NCBI RefSeq assembly: GCF_024166365.1
Contig: NC_064841.1
Coordinates: 30,248,001 to 30,312,000, forward strand
Direction: 5' to 3'
From: Elephas maximus indicus
Taxonomy: Eukaryota > Chordata > Mammalia > Proboscidea > Elephantidae
Length of the DNA stretch: 64,000 bases
The first letter of the stretch is position 1. Each line of letters starts with the position of its first letter. Below, piece after piece: positions 12,550 to 23,744 of this stretch. A model generated the notes under the pieces. The model did not search any database. It was not told the origin of the DNA and saw only the letters and a program-made list of their open reading frames with translations. A program made the position numbers and the translations under genes.

Positions 12550-12712
12550 AAAAAAAAACCAAACCCATTGCCCTCAATTCTTACTCATAGCAACCCTATA
12601 GGACAGAGTAGAACTGCCCCATAGAGTTTCTAAGGAGCACCTGGTGGATTCGAACTGCTGACCTTTGGGTTAGCAGCCGTGGCTCTTAACCACTACATCA
12701 GTAGGGTTTCCT
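12550..12712 (-). repeat. AfroSINE (short form)
   Basis: On plus it reads AAACCCATTGCC, then ATAGCAACCCTATAGGACAG, then TTAGCAGCCGTGGCTCTTAA, the reverse complement of a full short AfroSINE with a T-rich tail preceding it on this strand. Confidence 0.9.
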
Positions 12713-13576
12713 TTTTCTTAAAGGGTAAGCACAATCATGCTAGTTTTGTAGTATTTTCATATGTGATGCCTTGGGAAGATGTATTTTCCTTCTGTGAAAA
12801 GAATGTTCAAGAAGACCACTGTTTATCTGAACGTCCCCTTTCCAGCCCAGGACTTTCAAAGACCTCAAATACCAGGGAAGGACTTTTTTGTCTCTCCTTC
12901 TAGCCACGAATTCCAAGTCAGGCACTCTTGGAGAATTACTTGGCTGTTGTCACAGCCATACTCTCAACAAGGAACAGAGAAGGGACTTTCTCTGACGACG
13001 GGGTGGAAATCCTCTTCTGGAGTGTTTCTGCCAGAGAGAACTGCTCTAGATTAACCCAGCAGCACAGTCCACCTTTACATCTCTAGACCCCAAAAGTGGG
13101 CCTTCATCCCGCTACGGACAAGAACAGCCACCTAGCTAGGGCTTCTAAACGCCCATGTTTGTTTACAGAAAAAGGTGGGGAAAAAAAAACTAAATTTTGC
13201 AGGAAAAAAGGTTTAATTCCCAAACAACTGATTTTGTTCAATCCAACTGATCTTTCCTATAAACAATTAACTGGTTTCAAAACAGCTCATTGTTCAAATC
13301 AAGTTTTATATTTTTCACCTGTTTTGTATATACACACAAGAAAGCATTCCCCATATCTCTTTTAAACTTAACCAACCTTCAGATTTGGTTTAGATTTTAC
13401 AAAATAAGATAAGAAATTGCTTCTACATATCATTTAGTCCTCCTCCTCTTTTTAAGAAAAGTAACAAAACAAGTTCATCTTCACATGGGGAAAGAATCAG
13501 GCTCAGTGTTCCAAAAATAATTACCCGACTTGGTTTGGAGTGTTTTAGGGATTTTGTTCAATTTTATTCCAATACA

Positions 13577-13743
13577 AAAAAAAAACAAAACCCATTGCCA
13601 TTGAATCAATTCGGACTCATAGTGACCCTATAGGACAGAGTAGAACTGCCCCCATAGAGTTTCCAAGGCGTGCCTGATAGATTTGAACTGCTGCCCTTTT
13701 GGTTAGCAGCTGTAGCACTTAACCACAATGCCACCAGGGTTTC
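13577..13743 (-). repeat. AfroSINE (short form)
   Basis: Full-length short form in reverse: CCATTGCCATTGAATCAATT, GACCCTATAGGACAGAGTAG, GGTTAGCAGCTGTAGCACTT and CCACCAGGGTTTCC. Confidence 0.9.
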
Positions 13744-13809
13744 CATTCCAACATAATTCATTAGAAAAATCAGGAAAATGTGTAAACATTTATACAATGA
13801 ACTTCGTAG

Positions 13810-13910
13810 GATTAGATGAGTGAAGGGGTAGGGAGATGAACAGGTAAACAAATGGATCATAGACAGAAGATAGACGGATGGACAGATGAACGGGCAGATA
13901 AGAAGTAGTA
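13810..13910 (+). repeat. Degenerate GATR-type tetranucleotide repeat
   Basis: The run of units such as 'agatagacggatggacagat' and 'gaacgggcagataag' is a decayed GATA/GATG-class simple repeat. Confidence 0.55.
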
Positions 13911-14746
13911 TCATTTCAACTCTACTTTCCACTCCATGCATGTCAAAATTAACTTCTAAAATCATAAAGCCTTAATGTGATGTTAACACACTTAAAGTTA
14001 CAAGTTCTTTTATAACCCATGCAAAACAAGGCAAATGACTGCCAGCAAGATCTTTATTTCCTAGTAGATAATTGAACCCTGGGTGGAATTCCTGTGGCTC
14101 TCAAAGATGAACCACATCAAAACCACTAAAAAATGACAGACCGCCACACAAGAAGAAGGGAAATGAGAGGCTCCCTGGAAACAGTGACCTTCAGTTGAAC
14201 TCGGACTGAAGAATGTTCAGAGACTAAAAAAGGAAGAATTTACTCCATTTCAATAATGATTTGAAAGGGAGAAAAGGGATATGTTTCGACCAGTAAAGTT
14301 AAAAATGCAAGTCAAATCATACTTAACTAAAAAATATGAAATATTAAAAGAACTGGCAAAGTTTTTTAGCTTTCTTTAAGATATAGGAGAAAGCCTCATA
14401 GATTTATTTCTCTGTATTTGTAGACCAAAGGAGAAGGAGGAGTTATAATGGTTCTCTCCATTATTTGGGAAAAATAAATGAAATTATTTTTCTAAAAGGT
14501 CACAGTTACCCGTAAGGCGAAGAAAATTGAAAGATAAATGGCAATTTCATTCCTTTTCTTTTTATGTCATCTGAATTCATTTTTAAAATAAGTCTCTAAA
14601 AACATCACAGGGGAATTTCAACACTTGGATTTTTCAATCTATTTCTTTTCTTCTATCTCCAGAAGATGAAATAGTTAACTGTATAAGGGGAAAAATCTGT
14701 CATTTGTGGTTGAGGAATAAAAGCGAGATGTGGGGGCAGTCTTAGT

Positions 14747-14814
14747 GGAGACAGAAGAAGAGAAGAGGAGGAAGAGGGGAAGGAGGAAAAGGAAGAGAGG
14801 AGAAGAGAAGAAAG
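14747..14814 (+). repeat. Purine-rich (GA/GGA) tract
   Basis: Almost 70 bases consist of A and G only, built of GAAGAGGA-like units. Such mirror-like polypurine tracts can adopt triplex structure; here it lies in CLDN11 intron 2. Confidence 0.85.
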
Positions 14815-16182
14815 CTTCACCCTGTGGCTATAGATTCATCGAGTATTGGTTCCCCCACAAATAGAATTCCTTGCTCTTCATAGAATAAAATAGCTCGCCT
14901 CTTTTGAGAGCAAGTTTCAAATAATGTAATATAATGTATTCTTCAGTTGGTAGGCTATAACCTTATGAAAAGTTAATGATAATCCTGATGGAGCCAAACA
15001 CTGACAAAATTGGATAAGACACTTTTAGAGCAATGAAATATAACTTTAATCTCTTTAGGGATTAGGAGACACATGGTAACATATGGAGCTAAATAAATGT
15101 GATCAAGTTAAATAAAATTAATACAGTTGTTTGGCTTTGAGGGTAACTACCTAGAGAGAGAGAGAATCAGAACAAAGAGGCAGAGAAATACAGAAGATGA
15201 CTAGACCCCTACCTTCCTGCCTTCCTCTAATTAATACCTCTTCTTTCAGGCTTTGTTGCTTTCAATACTAGCAACTGGAAGACTTAACAAGCGTCATTTC
15301 TATCTAGCACAAAGCAATACTTTCTTCAAACTAAATTAAAATTACTCTAATGGGTTATACTAATAACACTTAAAAAAATCTTTCCTGATATTATACATGA
15401 GATTTGCTTCAAAAAATGTCTGGGCACCGGAGAAAACAGAGAAAAGTATAGATGAGGCAGATTGGCCATGAATTAATTGATTATTGTTGAGAATGTGTTT
15501 GGATCATGGGGATTCATTACATTACTCTTTCTACTTTCGTATCTGCTTGAAATTTTCCACAATGAAGCTTTTTAAAATCCTCTTCCATTTAATATTTAAC
15601 AAACACTGAATACTTCTGCTACAATCACCACTGTTATACAATCTAAGTAGCTATTACCTTTAGCTTTTTTGCAAAGAAGCAGTTAACGCAAGACAACAAG
15701 CAATGACATTTCTAACCAGCTATTGGCTGCAGTCATATTTATTGTAGTTCTCTTATAATCTGAAACTAGAAATATTTTCTTTTTTCTCTTTTTCATTTGT
15801 AATTCTTTAAAATGTTGACCTAAGAAAGCATAGCTCCCGGAGTAAATGCTCCTTTTACTCAATGACTTGTATGAAAATGTAATATTTACAACAATCATCA
15901 AGTCAATGGAATACTGGAGTGCATAATTTTCCTGGCATGCTCTCAACCTTTTTTTTTTCCCCCTTTATTTCTATTTCACACATCATTATCTTTTTTCCTT
16001 TAATCTGGTTTCTACGAAGCAAACATAGGAAATACTTCCATTACACCAGAGTGCAAGGTGGTGTTTTCAGGAACAGGTCATTGTCTCTCCTCACTAGTTC
16101 AATGGATGGAGATGACCCTGCAGAAATTAGACGTGCCTGGAAGAACATCCAATTGCCCTCTAGGTAGCTATTTTCTCTAACC

Positions 16183-16400
16183 AACAATAATAGCAACCAT
16201 TTGCTGAGCACTTACTATGTGCCAGACACCCTGCTAAATAATTTGCATGCATTGTTTTACTATTTCTTACCAACCTAAGAAATAGATATTATTAGTCCTC
16301 CCCGCCTTTTTTTTTTTATAGAAGGGCTCAGAAATATTAACTGCCCCAGTTCACACAGCTGGAAAGTGGTAGATCCAACATTCAGTACAATTGGGTCTGA
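16183..16400 (-). repeat. MIR SINE
   Basis: In reverse orientation the MIR blocks are clear: 'gctgagcacttactatgtgc', 'cagacaccctgctaaataat' and 'ctgccccagttcacacagct'. Confidence 0.8.
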
Positions 16401-18473
16401 TTCCAAAGCTAAGAACAATAAGGTAAAACAATTTAGGACACAAGAACCTTCTGTCTTGGCAAAGACTCTTTAAAAACCACAAACAGATTAGCTCACGAAG
16501 CCCCACCCTGTACCCAGATCTGAGCAGTCTGCTGTTGCCGGGGCTGCTCATCTGGCATAAGAAGCCAGAAGCACTAGGCTCCTATTCCTTCCACCACAGC
16601 AGGAACCAAATCCTCACACCATTAAACTTCAACTGCTGAGAAGATAAAGAACTCGCTTGTTGTACAACAGACATAACATTTTTTTAAGTTTTCAGAAAAA
16701 TAATTACAGATTGTCAGGGTCAGGAAGCACCGGTTTTAATTAATAGCACTCATAGTTTCCATACCAGGACTAACGGTGACATTGTTTCCAGTCCCTAGGC
16801 CCCCACACCCCTGTGTGGCCCTGTCCCGTTTGCACAGCAACCACACCTCAGCTGAAACACCATCTGTTGACCCTTAGGGCCCAGCACGAGCCGAGCACTG
16901 GCTTCTCCTGGGGGAGTGACAGAAGCCAACCCAGAAAGACACAAAGGGAGCCTTCACTCTCTCTTGCTCCTCCCACCCACTGCCAACAGGGGCAAACAGG
17001 GCACTTGGGGCTCCGTTGTGAGAGGACCTCGAGGAGACCAGCAGGTGCCATACTTGAGACAATGAGCTTTACATTTCCAGAGCTAGCTCGTTCCAGTCAA
17101 AACAACATCCAGCCCAAAGGCAAGTAAATTGGTGACCCGCTGAGAAATAAATCAGGACTGAAGCAAAAAGTGGAGGCAGAGGCAATACTAACAGAAATGC
17201 AAGACTGTGAGAGGACAGAGCTGTCCCCACACCCGTCAGAATGGTGAGGGGGCCGGAATGGTGCAGCCTCCCTGGGTGTGATCAGACCCCTCAGTGTTCC
17301 TCCTACCCCCTACAAAGTTTCACTACAGACAAGCAAACAGGAACTGAGGGACTCACATCCACTACCCAGCCCCACTTCACTTTCCTCATCTATGATTCTC
17401 TCTGCATATACCAACACATTTTAAAAAGATAATGAAAAACTATATTTAATTCAGCTAGGAAGTTTCAAAAAACTAGACGTTGATTTTTTTTTTTTTTTAA
17501 TAAATCTTCTTGTTCACCTGGACAGTTCAGCTGTTTTTAAGTTTTTTTTTTTTTTAAGCCAGTTTGTCTATATGTGTGTTTGCTCTCGTTCCACTCTTTT
17601 CCATGGGTTTTTTTGGGTTTTTTCCTCTAAGTATTCTCATACCTGTGGATACTCTGTGACTCATATGGAGGGCCAAAATTCCTAAAGACGAACACCTCAC
17701 ACATCAGACCCATAATTGGCTTCTAACTCTAACAGTTACTTCTTTGGCTCTGTCATCCATCCTTAGAGCCAAAGAGAGCCTTCTGGGGCTTCTGTGAGAA
17801 TGTGAGGAAAGTAATAAACAGCAGCAAATGTCTAGAATGAGAAGGATTTCACCTGGATCCTGAAAATTCAGTTTGCTTGTACAGCTTTGATTGGTTTACC
17901 AGTTGGAAAGGGAGTCCAGATGCAAACATCTGAACATTAGACAGCACTCTGAGAGGGGCCACCTCTGTGCATTAGATGAAGCATATAATGCTGGTTGTGT
18001 GTTCCACGTGGCACTCACAAAGAAATTCTTTGTGGCTGGAATCAAAATTTCCATGCCCAGATTCTTCTCTGGATATCTGAGTGGTGTGTGAATTCCGAAT
18101 TCTCCATGACTTTGCAAGACCGTGCAAACCTCTATCCTTCTGTAACCTTTGGAAATGCCGTGCCTACTACCCAAGGCCCCTTACCTCACTGGTGGCACTG
18201 TGGGTAAGGCCTTGGAGACAACTGAGGAGACTCCAGGTGGGAGTAGACAGTCACTAAGTAACATCCACTCCCACAGAACCCTGACCACTTCCCTCACCTC
18301 TCAAGCACATGGACTGATACACCAGTTAGGAGATGCGGAGTCCTTGTCCCAGAAGAACGTTTATGTCTAACCCATACCCGGACCAGTTTCTCCTCAACGA
18401 TGTGTGTGCTTTGCAACAAGAGCTGCTGTTCTTAATCCTCTATTAGGATTTGGGACACGCTAATTGACTTACC

Positions 18474-18630
18474 CATTCCCATTGCCGTCAAGTCGACTCC
18501 AACTCCTAGTGACCCTATAGGGCAAAGTAGAACTGCCCCATAAGGCTTCCAAGGGGTGACTGGTGGATTCAAACTGCTGACCTTTTGGTTAGCAGCCTGA
18601 ACTCTTAACCACTGTGCCACCAGGGCTCCA
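18474..18630 (-). repeat. AfroSINE (short form)
   Basis: Reverse full-length copy with CCATTGCCGTCAAGTCGACT, GTGACCCTATAGGGCAAAGT, TTGGTTAGCAGCCTGAACTC and the CCACCAGGGCTCC head. Confidence 0.92.
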
Positions 18631-19097
18631 GCTAATGGAATTAGCATTGAAAAAAAAAATGTGAAAAAATGAATCACTGCAGAGAGCAGAGCTGGAAGGA
18701 CCATAGGTTGTTAAAGTGAGCCCTATACGTGCAGGCATAATAAGCATAAGCCAAAGTGAACAAGTCCATGCCATTTCCCTCTAGTCTATGTCCTGACTAC
18801 CTTGTGTTCAACCCTCAAGCCTCATCACTAGGGTCCTCTGCTCTAAGAAATCCCTTCAGATGTGCTCACACCACACTCTATCGAGATACACAACTATACT
18901 CAGGGAAAGACTGCTTTTTCTTTCCACTATCCCCAATGACTACCGTGGTTTCTGGCACACAGCAGGTGCTCAATGATTGCTTACTGAATGAAGGACTGAA
19001 TCATCACCTAGTGGTCTACCACTCTCAACTCCTACTTTTCTCTTGCCCTCCTCTTTCTTTATTCCTTCTGTACACTTACTGAGGCTGTCCCTCCCGG

Positions 19098-19232
19098 CTG
19101 CGTACAAGAATCACCTGAGGAGCTTTTTTGAAAAAAAATCTTTTTTAAAAATATCTGCCTGGCCCAATTCCCTGAAATTCTGACTCAGTTGGTCTGGCCT
19201 GGGGCCTAGGCATAGGTGTTTTCAAAAAAGGA
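19098..19232 (+). mobile_element. MER5A-like hAT MITE fragment
   Basis: Contains 'caagaatcacctgaggagct' and 'tctgactcagttggtctggc', the left block and centre of MER5A-type elements. Confidence 0.65.
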
Positions 19233-19590
19233 TCCCATTATGCAGCATGGGCAAAGTGCCACTGTGTTAACTCTCTTCTTTCTGGTCCCTCTCTTAGATA
19301 TTTCCTGCCCTGAAAATCCTCTTTTCCTTTTTGTGCTGTTATTTATTTCCATGTTCAGTGACTCACACAGACATGACCTGTTCCTCTGTGTAAATTGCCC
19401 AGGAAACATATCAGCTAGAAAGTGAAAGCCCCAAAGAGCTAAAGGGATACGGCTTGTGGGAGTGTATTTCCCAGAAGATTCACTTGGCTTCCTTTCACAT
19501 GTCTGTTGAACTTGATAAAGCAGCAAGCACAAGTTTCAAGGTGCATCAGGTTCACTCAGAGTTGGGGTGTGGTATAGAAGGCTGTCTTAC

Positions 19591-19755
19591 CCAGCAGAAT
19601 GAGCAAGACGCCAGCCAGCTGGGCCCGCCTGTACTTGGCCACGCCAGGCTCGCGGCCCATTCGGATGAAGGGGAGAACCGTCAGTAGCAGGAGAATGGCT
19701 GGGAGACCCAGGACGGATGCTGCAATCATCAAGGCTCGGCAAGCCTGCACGTAGC
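19591..19755 (-). CDS. CLDN11: CLDN11 coding exon 2 (claudin-11, residues 76-131)
   Basis: The 165-base exon lies between a GTTCTCAG acceptor and a G|GTAAGAC donor, both in phase 1, so the frame is kept on both sides. It encodes YVQACRALMIAASVLG and onward: the short end of the first extracellular loop, the second transmembrane segment with its leucine-rich run, the intracellular loop with EPGVAKYRRAQLAG, and the start of the third segment. The conserved R after VQAC and the AKYRR basic cluster match claudin-11. A Met eight residues after the glycine that spans the exon junction would be the first in-frame start if transcription began inside intron 1 without an upstream ATG; I recall a human short isoform that starts there. 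Confidence 0.97.
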
Positions 19756-20087
19756 CTGAGAACAAGAGAGCAGACAAGGGTGGGTTAGGCCATGGTCCTC
19801 TTGGTTCCTGAACCCTGTCTTACGAGAATTCAGCACCTCTTCCCTTCCACTCTCTAGCTCCAATCCAGGACTTAGAATGTGCTAAATATTGTCTAAGATT
19901 ACTACAACTTTTTAAGTGTAGTTCAATTTTAAATTGACTCAACAACCAAAAAAAGGGGGTTGAGGGCCAGAGAGACTGAATGTGGATTCCTGGCTTAGAC
20001 CACCTGGCCAAACTTCCAGGATGAAGAGCCTATTTACATCATTACATCACCTGGAAAAGTTTCAGATTAAAACTCAAATCTTCCAGG

Positions 20088-20300
20088 AAGCCTACTGTGA
20101 TGGTTCCAGTCTATTTCTATGCTCTACCTGTGTGACCTTGGGCAAGTTACTGAATGGCTGTGTCTTACTTTCCTCACCTACAGAGTGTCAATTATAATAG
20201 CACCTACATCTAATAAAATTCTACTGAATATTAAATTAGTTAATTCATGCAGTGCTTAGAATAGTGCCCTACCACATGCTAAGTACTCAAAATGGGTTAA
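20088..20300 (+). repeat. MIR SINE
   Basis: Clear MIR blocks: 'gtgtgaccttgggcaagtta', 'tttcctcacctacagagtgt' and 'agaatagtgccctaccacat'. Confidence 0.8.
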
Positions 20301-20314
20301 TTATCGTTGTTAGC

Positions 20315-20612
20315 TGCCGTGGCAGCCCTAAGCACAATGGAACAAACCACTGTGCCAGTTTTATGATCTATTGCAGATTGAACCCTTGTGACCCATAGGG
20401 TTTTCACTGACTGATTTTCAGAAGTAGATAATCAGGCCTTTCTTCCTAGTCTGTTTTAGTCTGGAAGCTCTGCTAAAACCTGTTCAGCATGAAAGCCACA
20501 TGCAAGCCTCCACTGACTGACAGGTAGTGGCTGCGTAGAGGTGCACTGGCTGGAATCAAACCTGGGTCTCCCATGTGGAAGGCAAGAATTCTACCACCAA
20601 ACCCCCACTGCC
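20315..20612 (-). repeat. SINE with tRNA-Gly-derived head and RTE/AfroSINE-like body
   Basis: On the minus strand it begins with a region (about 20607-20539) strikingly like tRNA-Gly: GTGGTAGAATTCTTGCCTTC holds the A-box area, and GGTTTGATTCC (20562-20552) fits the pol III B box. The body has GACTAGGAAGAAAGGCCTGA and TGAAAACCCTATGGGTCACA, shared with the long AfroSINE body and with the RTE-like piece at 25655-26115. It ends near GGGCTGCCACGGCAGCTAAC. It is a SINE copy, not a functional tRNA gene, because the 5' acceptor half is degraded and the body is fused directly. See findings. Confidence 0.75.
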
Positions 20613-21781
20613 CCCCTTAGCTATTACTACTAGTGTGATTACTCTGTGTCAGTGCAGCATTTTCATCTCCAGGTGTACTTGGTGATTTTGGTCCCTAACC
20701 ATGTGTATGACTAGTTTGTGGCCCTAAACTAGCTTAAGCTAAGATTCAGACTTCCTCTCTTTGATACCCCCCAGAGGCTGCTGTCCTTGTGAATCCTGGC
20801 CTGCCACCTATAGAAACTCAGGCTCCATCTCCTGCCGCCCCACAAGGCCCTGCGCATGCTTTCCCAGGGTCCTCCTTGCACTGCACTATGGCTGCTTAGC
20901 CAGCATCTCTCCAGGCCCCAGAGGCCTGGGAGGCAGACACCTGCCTCTGTCTTCACAGAGTTAACACAGTCCCCACAACAGAGACTGTAAACAAGCAATT
21001 CTAAATGAAGGAATATATAAGTTGAATAATAAAAGAATGAAGCAAAACTACTTTGACATTTATACTGCCATATCAAATGCCAAATATCAACTTTATTAAG
21101 AAACAGATTATAATACGTGCAAGGTATACGTAGAATAAATCTGAAAAGATACTTGCAGAATATCACAGCTTTCATGTATTGTGTCACTTTCAAATTTATT
21201 GTTTCTCATTAAAACACTCACTCTCAACAACAACAAAAAAATGTTTGCCTCTATTACTCTCCCTTTTTTGCTCAGAGGAAACGAGAGCTAGTGGCCTGGG
21301 CGAGGCAGAGTTCATGGCAAAGCCTGGAAAACAGCCCACTTCTGCATCACACAACAGGACCCCTCATTAGACCATCCTGCCTTGTGCACCAAGACCCAAC
21401 TTCAACACCATCTTTTAATAAGATACATTTCGCCAGAATTCAAATAGACTCCTCAGGGCCCTCCCTCTTCCAAAAACCTTCCATCTTGGCTTCTTCAGAA
21501 TTAAAGATAATCAAGTACCTACTGACTTGAAGATTCCTAGAGAAGAGCCACAGGAAGCCTGAGGCCTGACCATAGCCCTCTAGCCCAGCAGCTTCTAGAA
21601 GAGCAGGGGCAGCACAAAGGAGGCAGTCAACTAGCAACGGTTGCTCGGAAATGCATGGCACAGGCTGTCCATGCGCTATGGTGCCAAGGGCATGTTTGGA
21701 AATCAGAAGATAAAGACAGAGATCTGCCCCCATCCCCACCCAAAGTGTGAGGGAGAGGAGAAGCTGGAAGGATTAAAAAAA

Positions 21782-21943
21782 AAAAAAACAAAACACTGCC
21801 GTTGACTCGATTTCGACTCATAGCAACTCTATAGGACAGAGTAGAACTGCCCTGTAGAGCTTCCAAGGAGCGCCTGGTGGATTCGAACTGCCAACCTCTT
21901 GGTTAACGGCCGTAGCACTTAACCACTATGCCACCAGGGTTTC
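21782..21943 (-). repeat. AfroSINE (short form)
   Basis: Reverse full-length copy preceded on plus by a poly(A)-like run: CTGCCGTTGACTCGATTTCG, ATAGCAACTCTATAGGACAG, GGTTAACGGCCGTAGCACTT, CCACCAGGGTTTCC. Confidence 0.92.
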
Positions 21944-22117
21944 CACCGGAAGGATTAGGCCCCTCCTAAAATGTACTCCACTCTGGAGTATATTTTGTGT
22001 TCTCTGAAAACAAACCACTTGGTGCTGACTGCTCAGTAAACTTACTTTGGAATGAAAGAAGCAGAGAGTAATTTTATGGGTCCATCAAGGTTCCTACAAT
22101 ACCATTCCTGTACTTTA

Positions 22118-22335
22118 ATAATTATAGCTACCATTTATGGAACATCCAGGGAGTTACAGTTCTTATCTCATTTAATCCCTAAAACAACCCTGTAAGATAG
22201 AAGGTTGTTTTGATTCTAATGTTTAAGACAGCTAGGGTTCATAGAAGTTAGGTAACTTGCCCCCAAATCACCCAGATTATGAGAGTCTGACCAAGGTCTA
22301 TGGGCACCAGCATTAACTAAAGCTGGGTTTGGATC
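22118..22335 (-). repeat. MIR SINE
   Basis: Reverse MIR blocks: 'ttatagctaccatttatgga', 'ctcatttaatccctaaaaca' and 'gttaggtaacttgcccccaa'. Confidence 0.75.
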
Positions 22336-22739
22336 TAGTTCCCCCAACCTCAGTCATTCTGAAAGCTTCAAATGCAGAAAAGGGGAGTGAACACAGGACT
22401 GGCATGCCCCGAGCACCTACTGAGCGGTCCAGGAGAGGATGCCAAGAGAACAGGATGCACCCATATCTCCCAGGGGCTTAAAAATGCAGTGGGAGAACTT
22501 GACCCAGGAACAATGAACAAAACTCCAGATGAAATGTGCCCTGATGGGGCTAAGGGCCAAGCACTAGGCAGCAAGGAACGGGCATTGATTCCTCCTGGGA
22601 ACACTAGAAAAAAGGTGCAATAAAAAAAAAAAAAAAAAAGGTGCAATGAAGGGAGGCTTAAAGAGGGAGCAGAGTCTCCAGGCAGCAAAAGTCTCTTCCC
22701 GGCAAGGGCACAGGGTGAACAGCACCTTAAGGACACTGG

Positions 22740-23460
22740 GACATGCTGCTAAATGCGCACGATTCCAAGTCGTGAGGCACAAAGGCTCCCGGGACCGAGG
22801 GCAACCGCGCAGGGGCCAGGGTAGATTCGGAGCAGAAAACCTGAGGGGGCGCCCGCTAGCTCGCCCATCACCCAACGGACTCCGGTTTAAAATCTGCAGT
22901 GAAACTGTTCCTGAGAATTTCTTCAACAGGTCAGCAAGTGAAGGAGAAGGAACCCCGGACGGCATCGATTCTCCCCTCCCCACCGACCTACTCCGAGACA
23001 GAGCTGGAGGTGGCGGGATGGAGCGGGGAGACAGAGGGGCGACTCTTGGCAACGCACTCTCTCTCCCCGTCGCCCACTCGTCCCAATCCAACCCCTGCGG
23101 CGGGAGGAGGGGAGGAGGAGGGTCAAGGCAGCCCCCGGGTAGGTGAACACCACAGCCTGGGGTGGAGAGCAGGGGAAAAGGGGTTCGGGGTGAGGGGATG
23201 AGACAGGCTCCGGAGCATACCTGAACCAACCTCCGGTTTACAAAACTGGGCATCCTGGAGATTTCCTTGGACGTGAATCGCTTGGCAGCGGTCCCGGCGG
23301 GGCTAGGAGGGTCCTAGTCTAGCTTCACCGGCTCTGGAAACTCACCTTCCGTCTGCTCGGATCCCTCAAATGCTTTCATGTCACTCTTTCCTCCTCACCC
23401 CTGCGAGTGAAATCTAACTGGCAGCCGCCTGCGGGAGAAGGCCAGGGCCCGGAGACTGAA
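22740..23460. promoter_or_regulatory. GC-rich block (weak CpG island) in CLDN11 intron 1
   Basis: The stretch has many CpGs (for example GGGACCGAGGGCAACCGCGC and CTTGGCAGCGGTCCCGGCGG) against an AT-rich background. It ends at the TATATA element (23482-23489) and contains the candidate alternative first exon on the minus strand. An intronic promoter is an inference; no transcript evidence is available here. Confidence 0.5.
23346..23379 (-). CDS. CLDN11: Candidate alternative first coding exon of CLDN11
   Basis: On the minus strand an ATG at 23379 (purine at -3, in-frame TGA upstream) opens a frame MKAFEGSEQTE that ends in phase 1 at a strong donor, GGAAG|GTGAGTTT (exon end 23346). Splicing to CLDN11 exon 2 restores the claudin frame as ...SEQTE-G-YVQACRAL, giving a predicted protein of about 143 residues lacking the first transmembrane segment and most of the first extracellular loop. 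A TATATA motif lies about 105 bases upstream of the ATG (23482-23489), so a start near 23455 is plausible. I recall that human CLDN11 has an alternative 5' exon encoding a 123-residue isoform from an exon 2 Met; whether this is the same exon is not known to me. The ATG could be unused. Confidence 0.45.
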
Positions 23461-23481
23461 CTCCTTCTAGTCAATCGACGG

Positions 23482-23489
23482 TATATAAA
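23482..23489. promoter_or_regulatory. TATA-like element
   Basis: TATATAAA on the plus strand; the core TATATA is palindromic, so it could serve either direction. The plus orientation fits the TATA consensus better, the minus orientation would serve the alternative CLDN11 exon. No direct evidence of use. Confidence 0.35.
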
Positions 23490-23547
23490 CGGGGTCCCCC
23501 CTAAATGGGGTAGGGGCGTTAATTAACTTGTATCGAGGTGCTGCTGC

Positions 23548-23713
23548 GGAAACCCTGCTGGCGTAGTGGTAATAAGAGCGATGGCTGCTAACCAAAAGGT
23601 GTGCAGTTTGAATCCACCAGGCGCTCCTTGGGAACTCTATGGGGCAGTTCTATTCTTTCCTAACAGGGTCCGTATGAGTCGGAATGGACTCGACGGCAGT
23701 GGGTTAGTGGGTT
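23548..23713 (+). repeat. AfroSINE (short form) between the two candidate CLDN11 first exons
   Basis: Starts GGAAACCCTGCTGGCGTAGT, has GGCTGCTAACCAAAAGGTGT and GAGTCGGAATGGACTCGACG. Nearly full length and young-looking. It lies about 60 bases from the TATATAAA element. Confidence 0.93.
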
Positions 23714-23744
23714 TGGAGGTCCTACTATATGTCTGTCTCAGCTC

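Larger units (their letters stand above)
10707..19590 (-). other. CLDN11: CLDN11 intron 2
   Basis: The intron is bounded by GTAAGAC (19590-19584) and CCCCAG (10712-10707) on the minus strand. It holds an L2-like fragment (about 11100-11220), a hAT MITE (11675-11836), AfroSINEs (12550-12712, 13577-13743, 18474-18630), a degenerate GATR tetramer repeat (13810-13910), a purine-rich tract (14747-14814), a MIR (16183-16400), a possible old L1 end (15380-15590) and a MER5A-like piece (19098-19232). The rest, including 16400-18470, shows nothing recognisable. Confidence 0.85.

Noticed and set aside
13606-13965. 119-codon open frame on the minus strand
   Set aside because: Composed of an AfroSINE and a degenerate GATR repeat.
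19206-19532. 108-codon open frame on the minus strand near CLDN11 exon 2
   Set aside because: It lies downstream of the exon 2 donor in the intron, partly over a MER5A-like repeat, with no claudin or other similarity.
20539-20607. Possible tRNA-Gly gene on the minus strand
   Set aside because: Similarity is strong but the 5' acceptor half is degraded, several stem positions are changed, and it is fused to a SINE body; no pol III terminator follows the tRNA part.
22646-23146. 166-codon open frame on the plus strand, Arg/Gly rich
   Set aside because: Same GC-rich composition effect on the opposite strand of the frame above; no recognisable domain.
22564-23253. 229-codon open frame on the minus strand in CLDN11 intron 1
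   Set aside because: It lies in the GC-rich block where stops are rare, has no family resemblance, no conserved motif, and its 3' part runs through a poly-T/A tract giving a Phe run. It does not join CLDN11 in phase.
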